DNA of 64,000 bases from Streptomyces sp. NBC_01237. Its GTDB lineage: Bacteria; Actinomycetota; Actinomycetes; Streptomycetales; Streptomycetaceae. The first letter of the stretch is position 1, and every line of letters starts with the position of its first letter. Shown piece by piece: positions 1-13,047 of the stretch. Location: the NCBI RefSeq assembly GCF_035917275.1, contig NZ_CP108508.1:4464001-4528000 (forward strand), given 5' to 3'. Under the pieces are notes generated by a model. The model was given only the letters and a program-made list of their open reading frames with translations, did not search any database and had not been told where the DNA came from. Position numbers and translations under genes: made by a program.

Positions 1-2
1 CC

Positions 3-953
3 AACTACGTGGTGGGCACGCCCGGTTACTTCGCACCCGAGCAGATGATGGGCGCGGAGCCGGACTTCCCCGCCGACCTGTTCGCCGTCGGCCTCGTCGC
101 GCTCTATCTGCTCCAGGGCCAGAAGCCCGACTCCCAGGCGCTCGTCGAACACTTCGTCACCCACGGCACCCCGAGCGCCCCGCAGGGCATCCCGGAGCCG
201 TTGTGGCAGGTCCTGGCCGGTCTGCTGCAACCCGACCCGCAGTCCCGCTTCCGGACCGCCACCGGGGCGCGCAAGGCCCTGACGGCGGCGGTCGAGATGC
301 TGCCCGAACCGGGCCCGGGCGACGAGCCGGTCGAGGTCTTCGACCAGATCGGTCCGCTACCGGCCGGATTCGGCCCCGACGGCCCCGTGGCGGGCCTCCA
401 GGCGCCCGGACAGGCCGCACAGGCTCCCCACGCCACCCAGCCGCCCCAGGACGCCTCTCAGGCCACACAGCCGCCCTCCGCGCGGCAGCCGTACACACAG
501 GATCCGTACACACAGGATCCGTACGCGCAGCAGCCCGCACAGCAGCCCGTCTCGATGTCGGAGACGGGCAGCTTCCACCTGGCGCCGCCTCCTCAGCAGT
601 CCACGCCTGCGTCCACGCAACCGCCCCACCCGTCGCAGTCGGCCGTGCCTCCCGTGCCTCCCGCCCCGCTCCCGGCGCACGCGGGCGCCCCCTACGCCGC
701 CGGAACCCCGGACCTCTCCCACGCCCCCACCTCCGCGGTGCCGCACGATCCGGCCGCCACCCGGGCCTACACCGCCCAGCACCCGCAGGCTTCCCACCCC
801 GGCGCATCGGTCCCCTCGCCGCACGCCCCCGCGTCGCACGGTGCCCCCGCCCCCCGGACGCGAACGGGACCGCCCCGAAAGGTGGCGGTCCCGGTCCTGC
901 TGGTGGCGCTGCTCTGTTTCGCGGTCGGCATCTGGGCGCTGACCCAGAGCTGA
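3..953 (+). CDS. Serine/threonine protein kinase, C-terminal part (5' end outside window)
   Basis: The reading frame is open from the left edge, so this is a truncated gene. It begins at the activation segment: the GTPGYFAPEQ motif (about residues 5-14 of the visible part) is the kinase P+1 loop/APE motif, followed by the helix F Asp in PADLFAVG. The kinase domain ends near visible residue 95. Then come about 190 residues of Pro/Gln/Ala-rich linker with PYTQD repeats and one C-terminal membrane helix (VAVPVLLVALLCFAVGIWAL). The orientation is unusual: the membrane anchor is at the extreme C-terminus with almost no extracellular sensor. Hanks-type kinases of this kind phosphorylate division, cell-wall or development proteins; the substrate cannot be told from the sequence. 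The ATP-binding half lies outside the window. Confidence 0.9.
   Translation, partial: NYVVGTPGYFAPEQMMGAEPDFPADLFAVGLVALYLLQGQKPDSQALVEHFVTHGTPSAPQGIPEPLWQVLAGLLQPDPQSRFRTATGARKALTAAVEMLPEPGPGDEPVEVFDQIGPLPAGFGPDGPVAGLQAPGQAAQAPHATQPPQDASQATQPPSARQPYTQDPYTQDPYAQQPAQQPVSMSETGSFHLAPPPQQSTPASTQPPHPSQSAVPPVPPAPLPAHAGAPYAAGTPDLSHAPTSAVPHDPAATRAYTAQHPQASHPGASVPSPHAPASHGAPAPRTRTGPPRKVAVPVLLVALLCFAVGIWALTQS
489..533 (+). repeat. Tandem 15-bp repeat in the kinase linker
   Basis: Two identical copies of CCGTACACACAGGAT (489-503 and 504-518) are followed by a diverged third (519-533). They encode PYTQD-PYTQD-PYAQQ. In-frame slippage of this kind changes linker length without breaking the protein. Confidence 0.8.
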
Positions 954-1011
954 CGACGGGCTCGTCCGGGAGGGCGGCGGCCGGCACCACGGCCGCCGGG
1001 CCCCGGGCCCG

Positions 1012-2361
1012 CTACCAGTTCTGCGGCGGCGGACCGCCGAACGGCGGCTGTTGCCCGCTGCCGCCCGGCGCCACGGCATCGGCCGACCGCGGACGGCGCC
1101 CGGCCAGCAGCGTCCACACACCGAGCCCGAGCACCAGCACGGTGCCCGTGCCGATCCCGCCCGCGGCGACCAGCCTCATCGTGTCGCTCTTCTCGGCCTG
1201 CGGGCCGCTCTGCCCGTTCTTGGCCATGTCCCTGTCCTTCTGGGTGACACCGAAGATCCCGGCGTCCCCTTCGTACGGGGAGGTCTTCGCCTTGTTCTTC
1301 ACCTGCACGCTCAGGGTCAGCAGGATCGGGTCCTTGCCGTAGGACTTCGCGACCGCCGGGCTGAGTGACACCGACAGGTAGTACCAGCCCGCGAAACGCA
1401 TGGCGTTGACATCGGTACTGAAGTCGAACCGGTTCTCGTACGCCACCGGAGGCAGCGGATCGAGTGCCGCCGACGCGGGCCTTCCGGAGTACGAGAGCGT
1501 CGCGTCGTCGACATGCCCCTGCGCGGGGTTGTCCAGGGACAACGAGAGCGCGTTGCCGACGAACTCGTCCGAGTCGGTGGGGCTGTTGCTCAGCTTGGCG
1601 GTGGCGTAGATCTGCTGCCCCCAGTCCACCGGCACCTGGTAGAAGCGCGTCTGGCCCGGTGCGATGGTGTCCTTCCACTCACCGGAATCGAGGCTGGTGG
1701 CCTCGTAGTACCCGCTGCCGCCCGTCCGCTTCTTCCCGGGCTCGGTGATCGCCTCGGGGGACGCCGAGGGCCAGTTCTCCGGCGCCCCGGTCGGCATCGA
1801 CCCGCCGTTCTTCCGCTTCGGCTCCAGGGCGAAGCGCAGCTCAAGGTCCCAGGGGGCGGGGCTGGAGGTCGCCTTGCTCTCCCGCTCGATCAGGACGTCG
1901 TAGGTGCCGGCCTTCTGGCAGGTGGAGCTTTCCTTGTCGATGGTCCGGTACGCGTAGGCCGAGATCGGACGGGGGAATTCGGTCGACCCGAAGTCCGCGT
2001 CCTCCGAGCTGCACCGGGAGTCGTCGAGATCGCGGAGGCTGACGGTGATGCCGTCGCCGTAGGCGACCGTGCCACCCGCCTCGGGCACCGCCACCGCCGA
2101 GACATAGGCGTTGGACCGGGCGTCGAGCTTCACGCGGTAGTAGAGCTTCTCGCCCGGCTTGATGGTGCTCCGGTACACCGCGCCCTCGTCCAGCACCGAC
2201 GCGTCGCCGTTGGCCACGGCACCCTGAACCCTCTTCGCCCCGGGATCGAAGGTGTACGCCGACGGGCCGGCCGCGTGCGCCTGCCCCGGCAGCGCCACCA
2301 CCGCGCACATCGCCGCGATGGCCGCCAGCGTCACCCGGCCCTTGTTGCGCTGCCTCTTCAC
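1012..2361 (-). CDS. Secreted, membrane-anchored protein of unknown function
   Basis: A 449-residue protein. The start is the GTG at 2361, because it has a GAGGGG ribosome binding site six bases upstream and gives a clean signal peptide (KRQRNKGR, hydrophobic core, cleavage near GQAHA-AG). The mature part is a beta-rich extracellular domain with no family I can name. Near the C-terminus is one membrane helix (GIGTGTVLVLGLGVWTLLAG), then a short Arg/Pro/Gly tail. It is therefore a type I surface protein with most of its mass outside the cell. It converges with the kinase gene just upstream in the window, and a shared signalling role is only a guess. The frame extends further upstream but that part is Arg/Pro-rich and not protein-like. 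Confidence 0.8.
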   Translation of the reverse strand: MKRQRNKGRVTLAAIAAMCAVVALPGQAHAAGPSAYTFDPGAKRVQGAVANGDASVLDEGAVYRSTIKPGEKLYYRVKLDARSNAYVSAVAVPEAGGTVAYGDGITVSLRDLDDSRCSSEDADFGSTEFPRPISAYAYRTIDKESSTCQKAGTYDVLIERESKATSSPAPWDLELRFALEPKRKNGGSMPTGAPENWPSASPEAITEPGKKRTGGSGYYEATSLDSGEWKDTIAPGQTRFYQVPVDWGQQIYATAKLSNSPTDSDEFVGNALSLSLDNPAQGHVDDATLSYSGRPASAALDPLPPVAYENRFDFSTDVNAMRFAGWYYLSVSLSPAVAKSYGKDPILLTLSVQVKNKAKTSPYEGDAGIFGVTQKDRDMAKNGQSGPQAEKSDTMRLVAAGGIGTGTVLVLGLGVWTLLAGRRPRSADAVAPGGSGQQPPFGGPPPQNW

Positions 2362-2857
2362 GCGCTTCCCCTCGTTGTCCGCTCGGCTGCCCCGCGACGG
2401 CCGCAACGCCGGTCCATCCTGCCCCGCCCGCACCACTGCTGTCTTCGGCCGCTGTCGAATTGCCACTCTTGTCAGGGTTCTCGGACGTCGTATCGACCGC
2501 GACAGGGGCACCGCGCCGAGGACCGGACAGCTCCTCGGCGAGCACCGCCACCGGCAGCACCACACCGGCCCGGGGATTCTCCGCGATCTCCGCGTCCCGC
2601 GCATCCCGGGCCGTCACAGTCCGGCAGTGGTCACATGCCCTCAACCGGTGCCCCCTCGGCCGTCGACCCAGCCGATTCGCTCTCGCAACCTATTGATTTG
2701 CGTGGGTGAACTCAAGGGTCGGGGCGTCACGGTCGCGCAACAGCGGGGCCGCCCGCCCCCGGCGGCGAAGAGGCCGTCGGCGATCACCGGGAAAGCCCCC
2801 GGACAGCACGAAGCCCCGGCCGCTCAGCGACCGGGGCCCGTAACAGACTGTGCCGTC
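2362..2857. other. Intergenic region, about 500 bp, no gene supported
   Basis: Open frames exist on both strands but are the Arg/Pro/Gly-rich type expected in high-GC DNA and lack a convincing start. The region should hold the promoter of the leftward secreted-protein gene. A hairpin at 2813-2837 lies just past the stop of the DLW-39 gene. Confidence 0.5.
2813..2837 (-). terminator. Probable terminator after the DLW-39 gene
   Basis: An inverted repeat GCCCCGG(C)CGCT / AGCG(A)CCGGGGC with one mismatch lies about 20 bases past the stop codon of the small leftward gene. No T-run follows, as is common for streptomycete hairpins. Confidence 0.4.
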
Positions 2858-2992
2858 TCACACACCCGAACCTGCGGGCACGGAGTCGGTCGCCTCCGTC
2901 CACAGATCCTGCTCGGCGCGATCCGCCTGGATCTGGCGGTACACGAGGAGCCCGCCGATGGCGGCCAGTGCGACCAGGAGAAGCTTCTTCAC
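2858..2992 (-). CDS. DLW-39 family small protein
   Basis: A 44-residue protein starting at the GTG at 2992, chosen because AAAGACGAGG sits seven bases upstream and the product then begins with the family's hydrophobic N-terminus (KKLLLVALAAIGGLLVYRQIQ) followed by AEQDLWTEATD, which contains the diagnostic DLW triplet. The first 20 residues would form one membrane helix with a short acidic tail. The family is small, actinobacterial and lies near gyrA and tRNA-Ile, as here; no biochemical function is known to me. Confidence 0.8.
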   Translation of the reverse strand: MKKLLLVALAAIGGLLVYRQIQADRAEQDLWTEATDSVPAGSGV

Positions 2993-3284
2993 CGCGCGAC
3001 CTCGTCTTTCCTTGACGTAGGGGACTTCTGCCGCCCGACTATACACACCGGCCGATACCGATCGGTGACCTGCCCGGAACCCCGCTGCGGCGGGCCGGAG
3101 CGATCATCCGAGCATCCTCAGGGCCCCCGTGACGACCCACAGACGGTCCGTCAGCACCGGTTGAACCATACGAGTGGTGTTCATCCGAAGATCGGCGCAG
3201 CGGGGGCGTCGGTCCCCCACATCGCGAGCCGGATCCACATGATCAGGAAAGTAAGCAAACCGGACCACCTGAAAGCGAGGGGCC

Positions 3285-3644
3285 ATGAGCACCTTCCGGG
3301 TCAAGAGCATCTGGACCGCCTTCATCACCGCCTTCTTCGCGATCCTCGCGTCGCTGGGCCTCGCCTCCACCCCCGCCGCGGCGATCACGCAGCCGACGGC
3401 CACGACTCAGGAGCACACGGGTGCGACCGCGGCAACCGCGACCACCCCGTCGGTCCGATGGACCCTTCCGCGTGACAGGGCGCTGCCACCCACGATGAAG
3501 CAGCGCATCCGCGCCGAAGCGCACAACTCCTCACCGGCCACCCGGCACCTGTCCGCCGACACCACGGACGCCCTGAACGCCGCGGGAACGGCCCGCACCA
3601 ACCCCGCGGCCCCGGCGGACGACTCGTCCCTGCTGCCACCCTGA
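3285..3644 (+). CDS. Small secreted or membrane protein (possibly DUF6344 family)
   Basis: A 119-residue protein with a GAGGGG ribosome binding site directly before the ATG. Residues 7-33 form a hydrophobic signal or anchor helix (TAFITAFFAILASLGLASTPAAA) with an Ala-x-Ala cleavage site. The rest is Thr/Ala/Pro-rich and low in complexity apart from a short conserved-looking stretch around RALPPTMKQRIRAEAH. I assign it tentatively to a Streptomyces-restricted family of unknown function. It stands alone, transcribed toward a hairpin at 3672-3708. Confidence 0.7.
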   Translation: MSTFRVKSIWTAFITAFFAILASLGLASTPAAAITQPTATTQEHTGATAATATTPSVRWTLPRDRALPPTMKQRIRAEAHNSSPATRHLSADTTDALNAAGTARTNPAAPADDSSLLPP

Positions 3645-4044
3645 TCCCACCCCGCCGCACGGCTCTCCCAGGGCCCCTGGTCCGGTTCACACCGGACGGG
3701 GGCCTTTTCCATGCCCGTACGCACGGCAGGTACGGGCTTCCCCCGTGCCCGAGCCGTGCCCGAGCCGTTCCCGAGCCCGAGCCGTCCCCCTGCCCGCCCC
3801 CGAGCCCGTTCCCGCCCTGTGGACGGCGAGCGGGCCGCTTCCCACGTCCGCACCGGCACCCACAGCGGCGCCGGACCTCCGCCACATCCGTACGCACGGA
3901 TCACGACCCGCCGCACCTCGCACCTCGGACGCCCCCGCCCGAACCCCGCGTACGCCACCTCCGGAATCCGGCCGCCCCGCCGCCGACTCCGGCCGCACCG
4001 CCCGGCTCCGACCACGACATCGGCCCGCACCACCCCGGAAACGC
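3645..4044. other. Intergenic, low-complexity CCCGAGCC-rich stretch
   Basis: Between the small secreted-protein gene and the tRNA terminator. It contains a terminator, then (about 3739-3820) a degenerate run of GTGCCCGAGCC-like units. No tRNA or protein gene is evident; in particular I see no tRNA-Ala next to tRNA-Ile. Confidence 0.5.
3672..3708 (+). terminator. Intrinsic terminator after the small secreted-protein gene
   Basis: Stem GGCCCCTGGTCCGG / CCGGACGGGGGCC with a six-base loop, followed by TTTT, about 30 bases after the stop at 3644. Confidence 0.7.
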
Positions 4045-4078
4045 GAAGACCCCCAACCACGAATGGTTGGGGGTCTTC
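4045..4078 (-). terminator. Terminator of the tRNA-Ile transcript
   Basis: A perfect 15-bp stem, GAAGACCCCCAACCA / TGGTTGGGGGTCTTC, with a CGAA tetraloop, starting eight bases beyond the 3' end of the tRNA. It contains no T-run and is symmetrical, so it could stop transcripts from either side. Confidence 0.75.
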
Positions 4079-4085
4079 GTCTGCG

Positions 4086-4159
4086 TGGGGCTAACAGGAT
4101 TTGAACCTGTGGCCTCATCCTTATCAGGGATGCGCTCTAACCAACTGAGCTATAGCCCC
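4086..4159 (-). tRNA. tRNA-Ile (GAT anticodon)
   Basis: A 74-nt cloverleaf on the minus strand: acceptor GGGGCTA/TAGCCCC, D-arm GCTC...GAGC, anticodon stem CATCC/GGATG with loop CTGATAA (anticodon GAT), T-arm ACAGG TTCAAAT CCTGT and discriminator A. The CCA end is not encoded, so it must be added by the nucleotidyltransferase encoded at 34442-35884. Confidence 0.97.
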
Positions 4160-4183
4160 GCCGCGCTGTGCGCTGACTTCTGA

Positions 4184-4212
4184 AGATTAGCGCACGTCGG
4201 GGCCAGTCCCAA
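4184..4212 (-). promoter_or_regulatory. Vegetative promoter of tRNA-Ile
   Basis: On the minus strand TTGGGA (4212-4207), a 17-bp spacer and TAATCT (4189-4184) form a good principal-sigma promoter. The predicted transcript starts about 18 bases before the mature tRNA. Confidence 0.6.
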
Positions 4213-4229
4213 AATCGATACCCGGTGCG

Positions 4230-4922
4230 CTACTCGTCCTCGGCCAGAGTGAGCTCGACGCCGCCCACAAAGCCCGCCGACAAGTTGTAGATGAACGCGC
4301 CCAGCGTCGCCAGCGCGGTCGCCAGAACCACGTCGATCACGGCGATGACCGACGTGAAGATGAGGACGCGCGGCAGCGACAGGAACGACTGGAGATCGAA
4401 GCCGTTGCTCTCGTTCGAACCGGTGGCCTCGCTGATCGTGCCGCCGACGGTGTCGAAGACGCCCATCGCGTCCATCACCATCCACAGCACCGCCGACGCG
4501 ACCACCGTGCAGATGCCCAGGGCGATGGAGAGCAGGAAGCTGACCTTCATCACCGACCACGGATCGGCCTTCGCCACCCGCAGCCGCGCCTTGCGGGTGC
4601 GCGGAGTGGTCCGCGCCCCCGTGCGCGGCAGGCGCATCGCCTGCGCGCCGCCCTGTGTGCCGCCCTGCTGACCGCCGCGCTGCTGACCCCCTTGTGTGCC
4701 GCCCGAGGGCGACGGGTACGCCTGCGGCGGGTGGTACGGCCCCGCCGTCCCCGGCGCGGGCTCACGCTCGCCGGGCAACGGCCCGGTCGCGTAACCCTCG
4801 TACTGGGGCTGAGGCCCCCGAGTGTCCGTCACAGTGCCCCCTTGGGAGTCCGTGGCAGGGCCACGGGCACCGTTCGCTCCAGCTCCGGAAGCGGCCGAAC
4901 CGGCGCCCGTGGCTCCACTCAC
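4230..4922 (-). CDS. DUF3566 membrane protein downstream of gyrA
   Basis: A 230-residue protein. The GTG start lies three bases past the gyrA stop, with the GGAG inside the end of gyrA, so it is probably translationally coupled. The first 110 residues are a disordered Gly/Gln/Pro/Thr-rich cytoplasmic tail, then Arg/Lys-rich residues lead into two membrane helices (VSFLLSIALGICTVVASAVLWMV and VLIFTSVIAVIDVVLATALATLGAFIYNL) joined by an extracytoplasmic loop. The C-terminal third matches the DUF3566 family, found next to gyrA in many actinobacteria. Function unknown. Confidence 0.85.
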   Translation of the reverse strand: MSGATGAGSAASGAGANGARGPATDSQGGTVTDTRGPQPQYEGYATGPLPGEREPAPGTAGPYHPPQAYPSPSGGTQGGQQRGGQQGGTQGGAQAMRLPRTGARTTPRTRKARLRVAKADPWSVMKVSFLLSIALGICTVVASAVLWMVMDAMGVFDTVGGTISEATGSNESNGFDLQSFLSLPRVLIFTSVIAVIDVVLATALATLGAFIYNLSAGFVGGVELTLAEDE

Positions 4923-4925
4923 GCT

Positions 4926-7550
<2,625 letters not shown>

Positions 7551-7596
7551 TGCTGGTCAAAGTCCTTTCGAGCTGCGGCTTGCTTGTACGGCCGAC

Positions 7597-9747
<2,151 letters not shown>

Positions 9748-10151
9748 TCAGTCTACCGGTAGCGCCGACATGAATGGGGGTTTGCCGGTACCTGAGTCCG
9801 CATGTGCCGCCCTGAATGAGCGGCTGACGACTCCCCATATTCAGGAAGGGGCCCCAAGAGGCTGTGACGGGCATTGAGCGCTTCCGCCTGTCAACCTCCC
9901 GCTACGGTGAGGGACGGCGCGGTTCCAGGGCCCGGTCCGCACCGCCGTACCGGGCACATCGCGGAAGCCCCGGTCGGTGCCCGAAGCGGCGGAGATGACC
10001 GGAATCACAGCGCCTGACACCGTCGGAAGGCCAGGTCAGCGGGGCGATACGGGGTCGGGGCGCGAGCGGGACGTACAGCGCCGCGGGCCCGGCACCTCAC
10101 GGAGCGCGCCCCCGTGGAGGCAGCGGGCGGACACGCGGATCGCGCTCCCGC

Positions 10152-10213
10152 GGGTGAGCGGTACACGGGTGAGCGGCACGGACATGAGCGAGTACGCGGA
10201 TGAGCGGGTACGC
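10152..10213. repeat. Degenerate 15-16 bp tandem repeat
   Basis: Four units: GGGTGAGCGGTACAC, GGGTGAGCGGCACGG, ACATGAGCGAGTACGC and GGATGAGCGGGTACGC. They lie immediately beyond the stop codon of the DUF721 gene, outside any supported gene. Confidence 0.65.
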
Positions 10214-10227
10214 GGGTGGCGCGGGGC

Positions 10228-10836
10228 TCAGCCGTACGTATCCCCGGGGCCCGTGCTGCCCGGCGCCCGCAGCGGGCCGAACCGGCGCTGCGGGCCTCCC
10301 GGCCCCAGCACTTTGATCATCCGCACCGTGCCCCGGCCCAGGTCCTCGTTCAGCCGGGCCACCAGGCGCGGAGCCAGCAGCCGCAACTGTGTCGCCCAGG
10401 CCGTCGAGTCGCACTGCACGGTCAGCACCCGTGCGTCCGGATCCTCGTCGTAACGCAGCGGCACACAATGATTGGCCAGATCTTCACCGACGATCTGCGG
10501 CCAGCGCCCCATCACCCCGCCCACCGCGGCCGGTGTCTCCCAGCCCCGCTCGGTGATCAGCCGGTTGATCGCCGACCCCAACGGCAGCGGATCACGGCCG
10601 TCCGACCGCGCTCCCGAACGCAGCCCGCCACCCCGCCGGGCCTGCTTCTTCTGCTGCGCGGCGGCGCCCCGCGCACGGGCCTGCTCCTTGGCCGCGCGCA
10701 ACGCCACCCGCGCCAGATCGACCCCGGACACATCCGGCGGCTTCGCCGCACCGCCCGGGTCCTGGGACGACGGCCCCGGCGCACCGCCGTCCGGCGAACC
10801 GGCCGGCCCTTCGCCGCGGGCGCCCCGGGCGGTCAT
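10228..10836 (-). CDS. DUF721 protein, DciA-like (possible helicase-loading factor)
   Basis: A 202-residue protein. Residues 1-85 are a disordered Gly/Pro/Ala- and Lys/Arg-rich stretch. The C-terminal half ([34 protein letters not shown]...[21 protein letters not shown]) is the DUF721 fold, a KH-like domain. DciA proteins of this family load replicative DnaB in bacteria lacking DnaC/DnaI. No DnaC or DnaI gene is present near dnaB here, which fits, but the role is inferred. Its ATG overlaps the recF stop (ATGA), so it is translationally coupled to recF. Confidence 0.85.
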   Translation of the reverse strand: MTARGARGEGPAGSPDGGAPGPSSQDPGGAAKPPDVSGVDLARVALRAAKEQARARGAAAQQKKQARRGGGLRSGARSDGRDPLPLGSAINRLITERGWETPAAVGGVMGRWPQIVGEDLANHCVPLRYDEDPDARVLTVQCDSTAWATQLRLLAPRLVARLNEDLGRGTVRMIKVLGPGGPQRRFGPLRAPGSTGPGDTYG

Positions 10837-11975
10837 ACCCGCTCCACCTCGCCCGCGGACACCGCATAGCGCGTCCCGGCCAGCACACCCGGCACATCGT
10901 CGCCCACCGCGGCCGTCACCAGCACCTGCTCGCCCGGAGCCACCAGCTCCGCCAGCCGCTCACGACGGCGGGCGTCCAGCTCGGCGAAGACATCGTCCAG
11001 GACGAGCACGGGCTCATTGCCCTCGGAGCGCAGCAGCTCGTACGAGGCCAGCCGCAGCGCCAGCGCGTACGACCAGGACTCGCCGTGGCTCGCGTACCCC
11101 TTCGCGGGCATCCCCCGCAGTCCCAGCACCAGATCGTCGCGGTGCGGACCGACGAGCGTCACGCCGCGCTCGATCTCCTGCTTGCGGACCTCCGCGAGCG
11201 CCGCGATCAGCTGCTCGTACAGCTCCTCGCGCGTCCGTCCGGCGGCCATGTCGGCACCCACCTCGGGCCCCGCCGAACTGCGGTACTCCAACGCCACCGG
11301 CCCGCCGCCCGGCGCCACGTCCCCGTACGCCTTGTCCGCCAGGGGCCGCAGCGTCGCGATCAGATCCAGCCGCTGTGCCAGCAGCTCGGCGCCCACTCGG
11401 CCCAGATGCTGGTCCCAGACGTCGAGCGTGGACATGTCCATCGACCGGCCGCCGTGCCTGCGTGCCATCGCCGCGGACTTCAGCAGCGTGTTGCGCTGCT
11501 TGAGCACCCGCTCGTAGTCGGACCGGACGCCCGCCATCCGCGGCGAGCGTGCCGTGATCAACTCGTCGAGGAACCGCCGGCGCTCACCGGGATCGCCCTT
11601 CACCAGGGCCAGGTCCTCCGGAGCGAACAGCACCGTCCGTACGATGCCCAGCACATCACGGGGCCTGACCTGCGAGGACCGATTGATCCGGGCACGGTTG
11701 GCCCGCCCGGGGTTGAGCTCCAGTTCGATGAGCTGCGAGCGCTCGCCCTGGGTGACCGCTGCCCTGATGACGGCCCGCTCCGCGCCCATCCGCACCAGCG
11801 GCGCGTCGGACGAGACCCGGTGGCTGCCGAGCGTCGCGAGATAGCCGACCGCCTCGACCAGATTGGTCTTGCCCTGGCCGTTGGCCCCCACGAACGCGGT
11901 GACGCCCGGGTCGAGAGGGACCTCGACCCGGGCGTACGAGCGGAAGTCGGCCAGCGAGAGATGGGTGACATGCAT
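10833..11975 (-). CDS. recF: DNA replication/repair protein RecF
   Basis: A 380-residue SMC-like ATPase that helps load RecA at single-strand gaps with RecO and RecR. Walker A GANGQGKT is at residues 30-37. The ABC signature region and Walker B ([20 protein letters not shown]) are near the C-terminus. The N-terminus [18 protein letters not shown] is typical of the family. It is followed without gap by the DUF721 gene. Confidence 0.97.
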   Translation of the reverse strand: MHVTHLSLADFRSYARVEVPLDPGVTAFVGANGQGKTNLVEAVGYLATLGSHRVSSDAPLVRMGAERAVIRAAVTQGERSQLIELELNPGRANRARINRSSQVRPRDVLGIVRTVLFAPEDLALVKGDPGERRRFLDELITARSPRMAGVRSDYERVLKQRNTLLKSAAMARRHGGRSMDMSTLDVWDQHLGRVGAELLAQRLDLIATLRPLADKAYGDVAPGGGPVALEYRSSAGPEVGADMAAGRTREELYEQLIAALAEVRKQEIERGVTLVGPHRDDLVLGLRGMPAKGYASHGESWSYALALRLASYELLRSEGNEPVLVLDDVFAELDARRRERLAELVAPGEQVLVTAAVGDDVPGVLAGTRYAVSAGEVERV

Positions 11976-12020
11976 CTGCGCCGACCTCCCGCTTTCCTGC
12001 TCCGCTGTGTGCTTCTCGTA

Positions 12021-12899
12021 CTACTTCTTGTTCTCGACCGCGTGCCCGCCGAACTGGTTGCGCAGCGCGGCGATCATCTTCATCTGCGGGGAGTCGTCCT
12101 GACGCGAGGCGAACCGCGCGAAGAGGGACGCCGTGATCGCGGGGAGCGGCACCGCGTTGTCGATGGCGGCCTCCACGGTCCAGCGGCCCTCGCCGGAGTC
12201 GGCGGCGAAGCCCCGGAGCTTGTCGAGGTGCTCGTCGTCGTCCAGCGCGTTGACCGCCAGGTCGAGCAGCCAGGAACGGATGACCGTGCCCTCCTGCCAG
12301 GAGCGGAAGACCTCGCGCACGTCGGTGACGGAGTCGACCTTCTCCAGCAGCTCCCAGCCCTCGGCGTAGGCCTGCATCATGGCGTACTCGATGCCGTTGT
12401 GGACCATCTTCGCGAAGTGGCCGGCGCCGACCTTGCCCGCGTGGACGGAGCCGAACTCACCCTCGGGCTTGAGGGCGTCGAAGATCGGCTGCACCTTCGC
12501 GACGTTCTCCGCGTCGCCGCCGTACATCAGCGCGTAGCCGTTCTCCAGGCCCCAGACACCGCCGGAGACGCCGCAGTCGACGAAGCCGATGCCCTTGATG
12601 CCCAGCTCGACCGCGTGCTTCTCGTCGTCGGTCCAGCGGGAGTTCCCGCCGTCCACGACGATGTCGCCGGGGGACAGCAGCGCCGACAGCTCGTCGACCG
12701 TGGACTGGGTCGCGGCACCGGCCGGAACCATCACCCACACGACCCGCGGGCCCTTCAGCTTGCCCACGAGCTCTTCGAGGCTCTGGACATCGGAGACGTC
12801 CGGGTTGCGGTCGTAACCGATGACGGTGTGGCCTGCGCGGCGGATGCGCTCGCGCATGTTGCCGCCCATCTTGCCGAGGCCGACGAGACCGAGCTCCAT
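12021..12899 (-). CDS. gnd: 6-phosphogluconate dehydrogenase (decarboxylating), short form
   Basis: 292 residues. It oxidises 6-phosphogluconate to ribulose 5-phosphate and CO2. The N-terminal Rossmann motif GLVGLGKMGGNM (residues 4-15), the substrate motif DGGNSRWTDDE and the catalytic region CGVSGGVWGLENGYALMYGG are present, as is KVGAGHFAKMVHNGIEYAMMQAYAEG, with the active-site Lys and the HNGIEY motif. At under 300 residues it belongs to the short class rather than the about 470-residue NADP enzymes. Sitting between dnaN and recF is usual in Streptomyces and unrelated to replication in any known way. Confidence 0.93.
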   Translation of the reverse strand: MELGLVGLGKMGGNMRERIRRAGHTVIGYDRNPDVSDVQSLEELVGKLKGPRVVWVMVPAGAATQSTVDELSALLSPGDIVVDGGNSRWTDDEKHAVELGIKGIGFVDCGVSGGVWGLENGYALMYGGDAENVAKVQPIFDALKPEGEFGSVHAGKVGAGHFAKMVHNGIEYAMMQAYAEGWELLEKVDSVTDVREVFRSWQEGTVIRSWLLDLAVNALDDDEHLDKLRGFAADSGEGRWTVEAAIDNAVPLPAITASLFARFASRQDDSPQMKMIAALRNQFGGHAVENKK

Positions 12900-13047
12900 C
12901 AGAGATTCCTTAAGCGTTGTGCCGATTCGTACCCAGGGCCGAGCCTACGCCCGGCCGGGGACAGCGCGGCGGGCATGCTCTGCGCCGAGCGTGCCCGCCG
13001 GAAGCTGCCGTGGAGGGACCGACCCGCGGATCAGCCGGTCGACCGGG

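Noticed and set aside
2896..2904. CCGTCCACA near the DLW-39 gene as a DnaA box
   Set aside because: Single weak match inside a coding region with no neighbours; expected by chance in this base composition.
3645..4085. A tRNA-Ala gene next to tRNA-Ile
   Set aside because: Searched both strands for an acceptor/T-arm pair; nothing with a TTCRA loop was found.
9977..10453. Rightward frame at 9977-10453
   Set aside because: Runs into the DUF721 gene from the other strand, contains the tandem repeat and lacks a ribosome binding site or protein-like composition.
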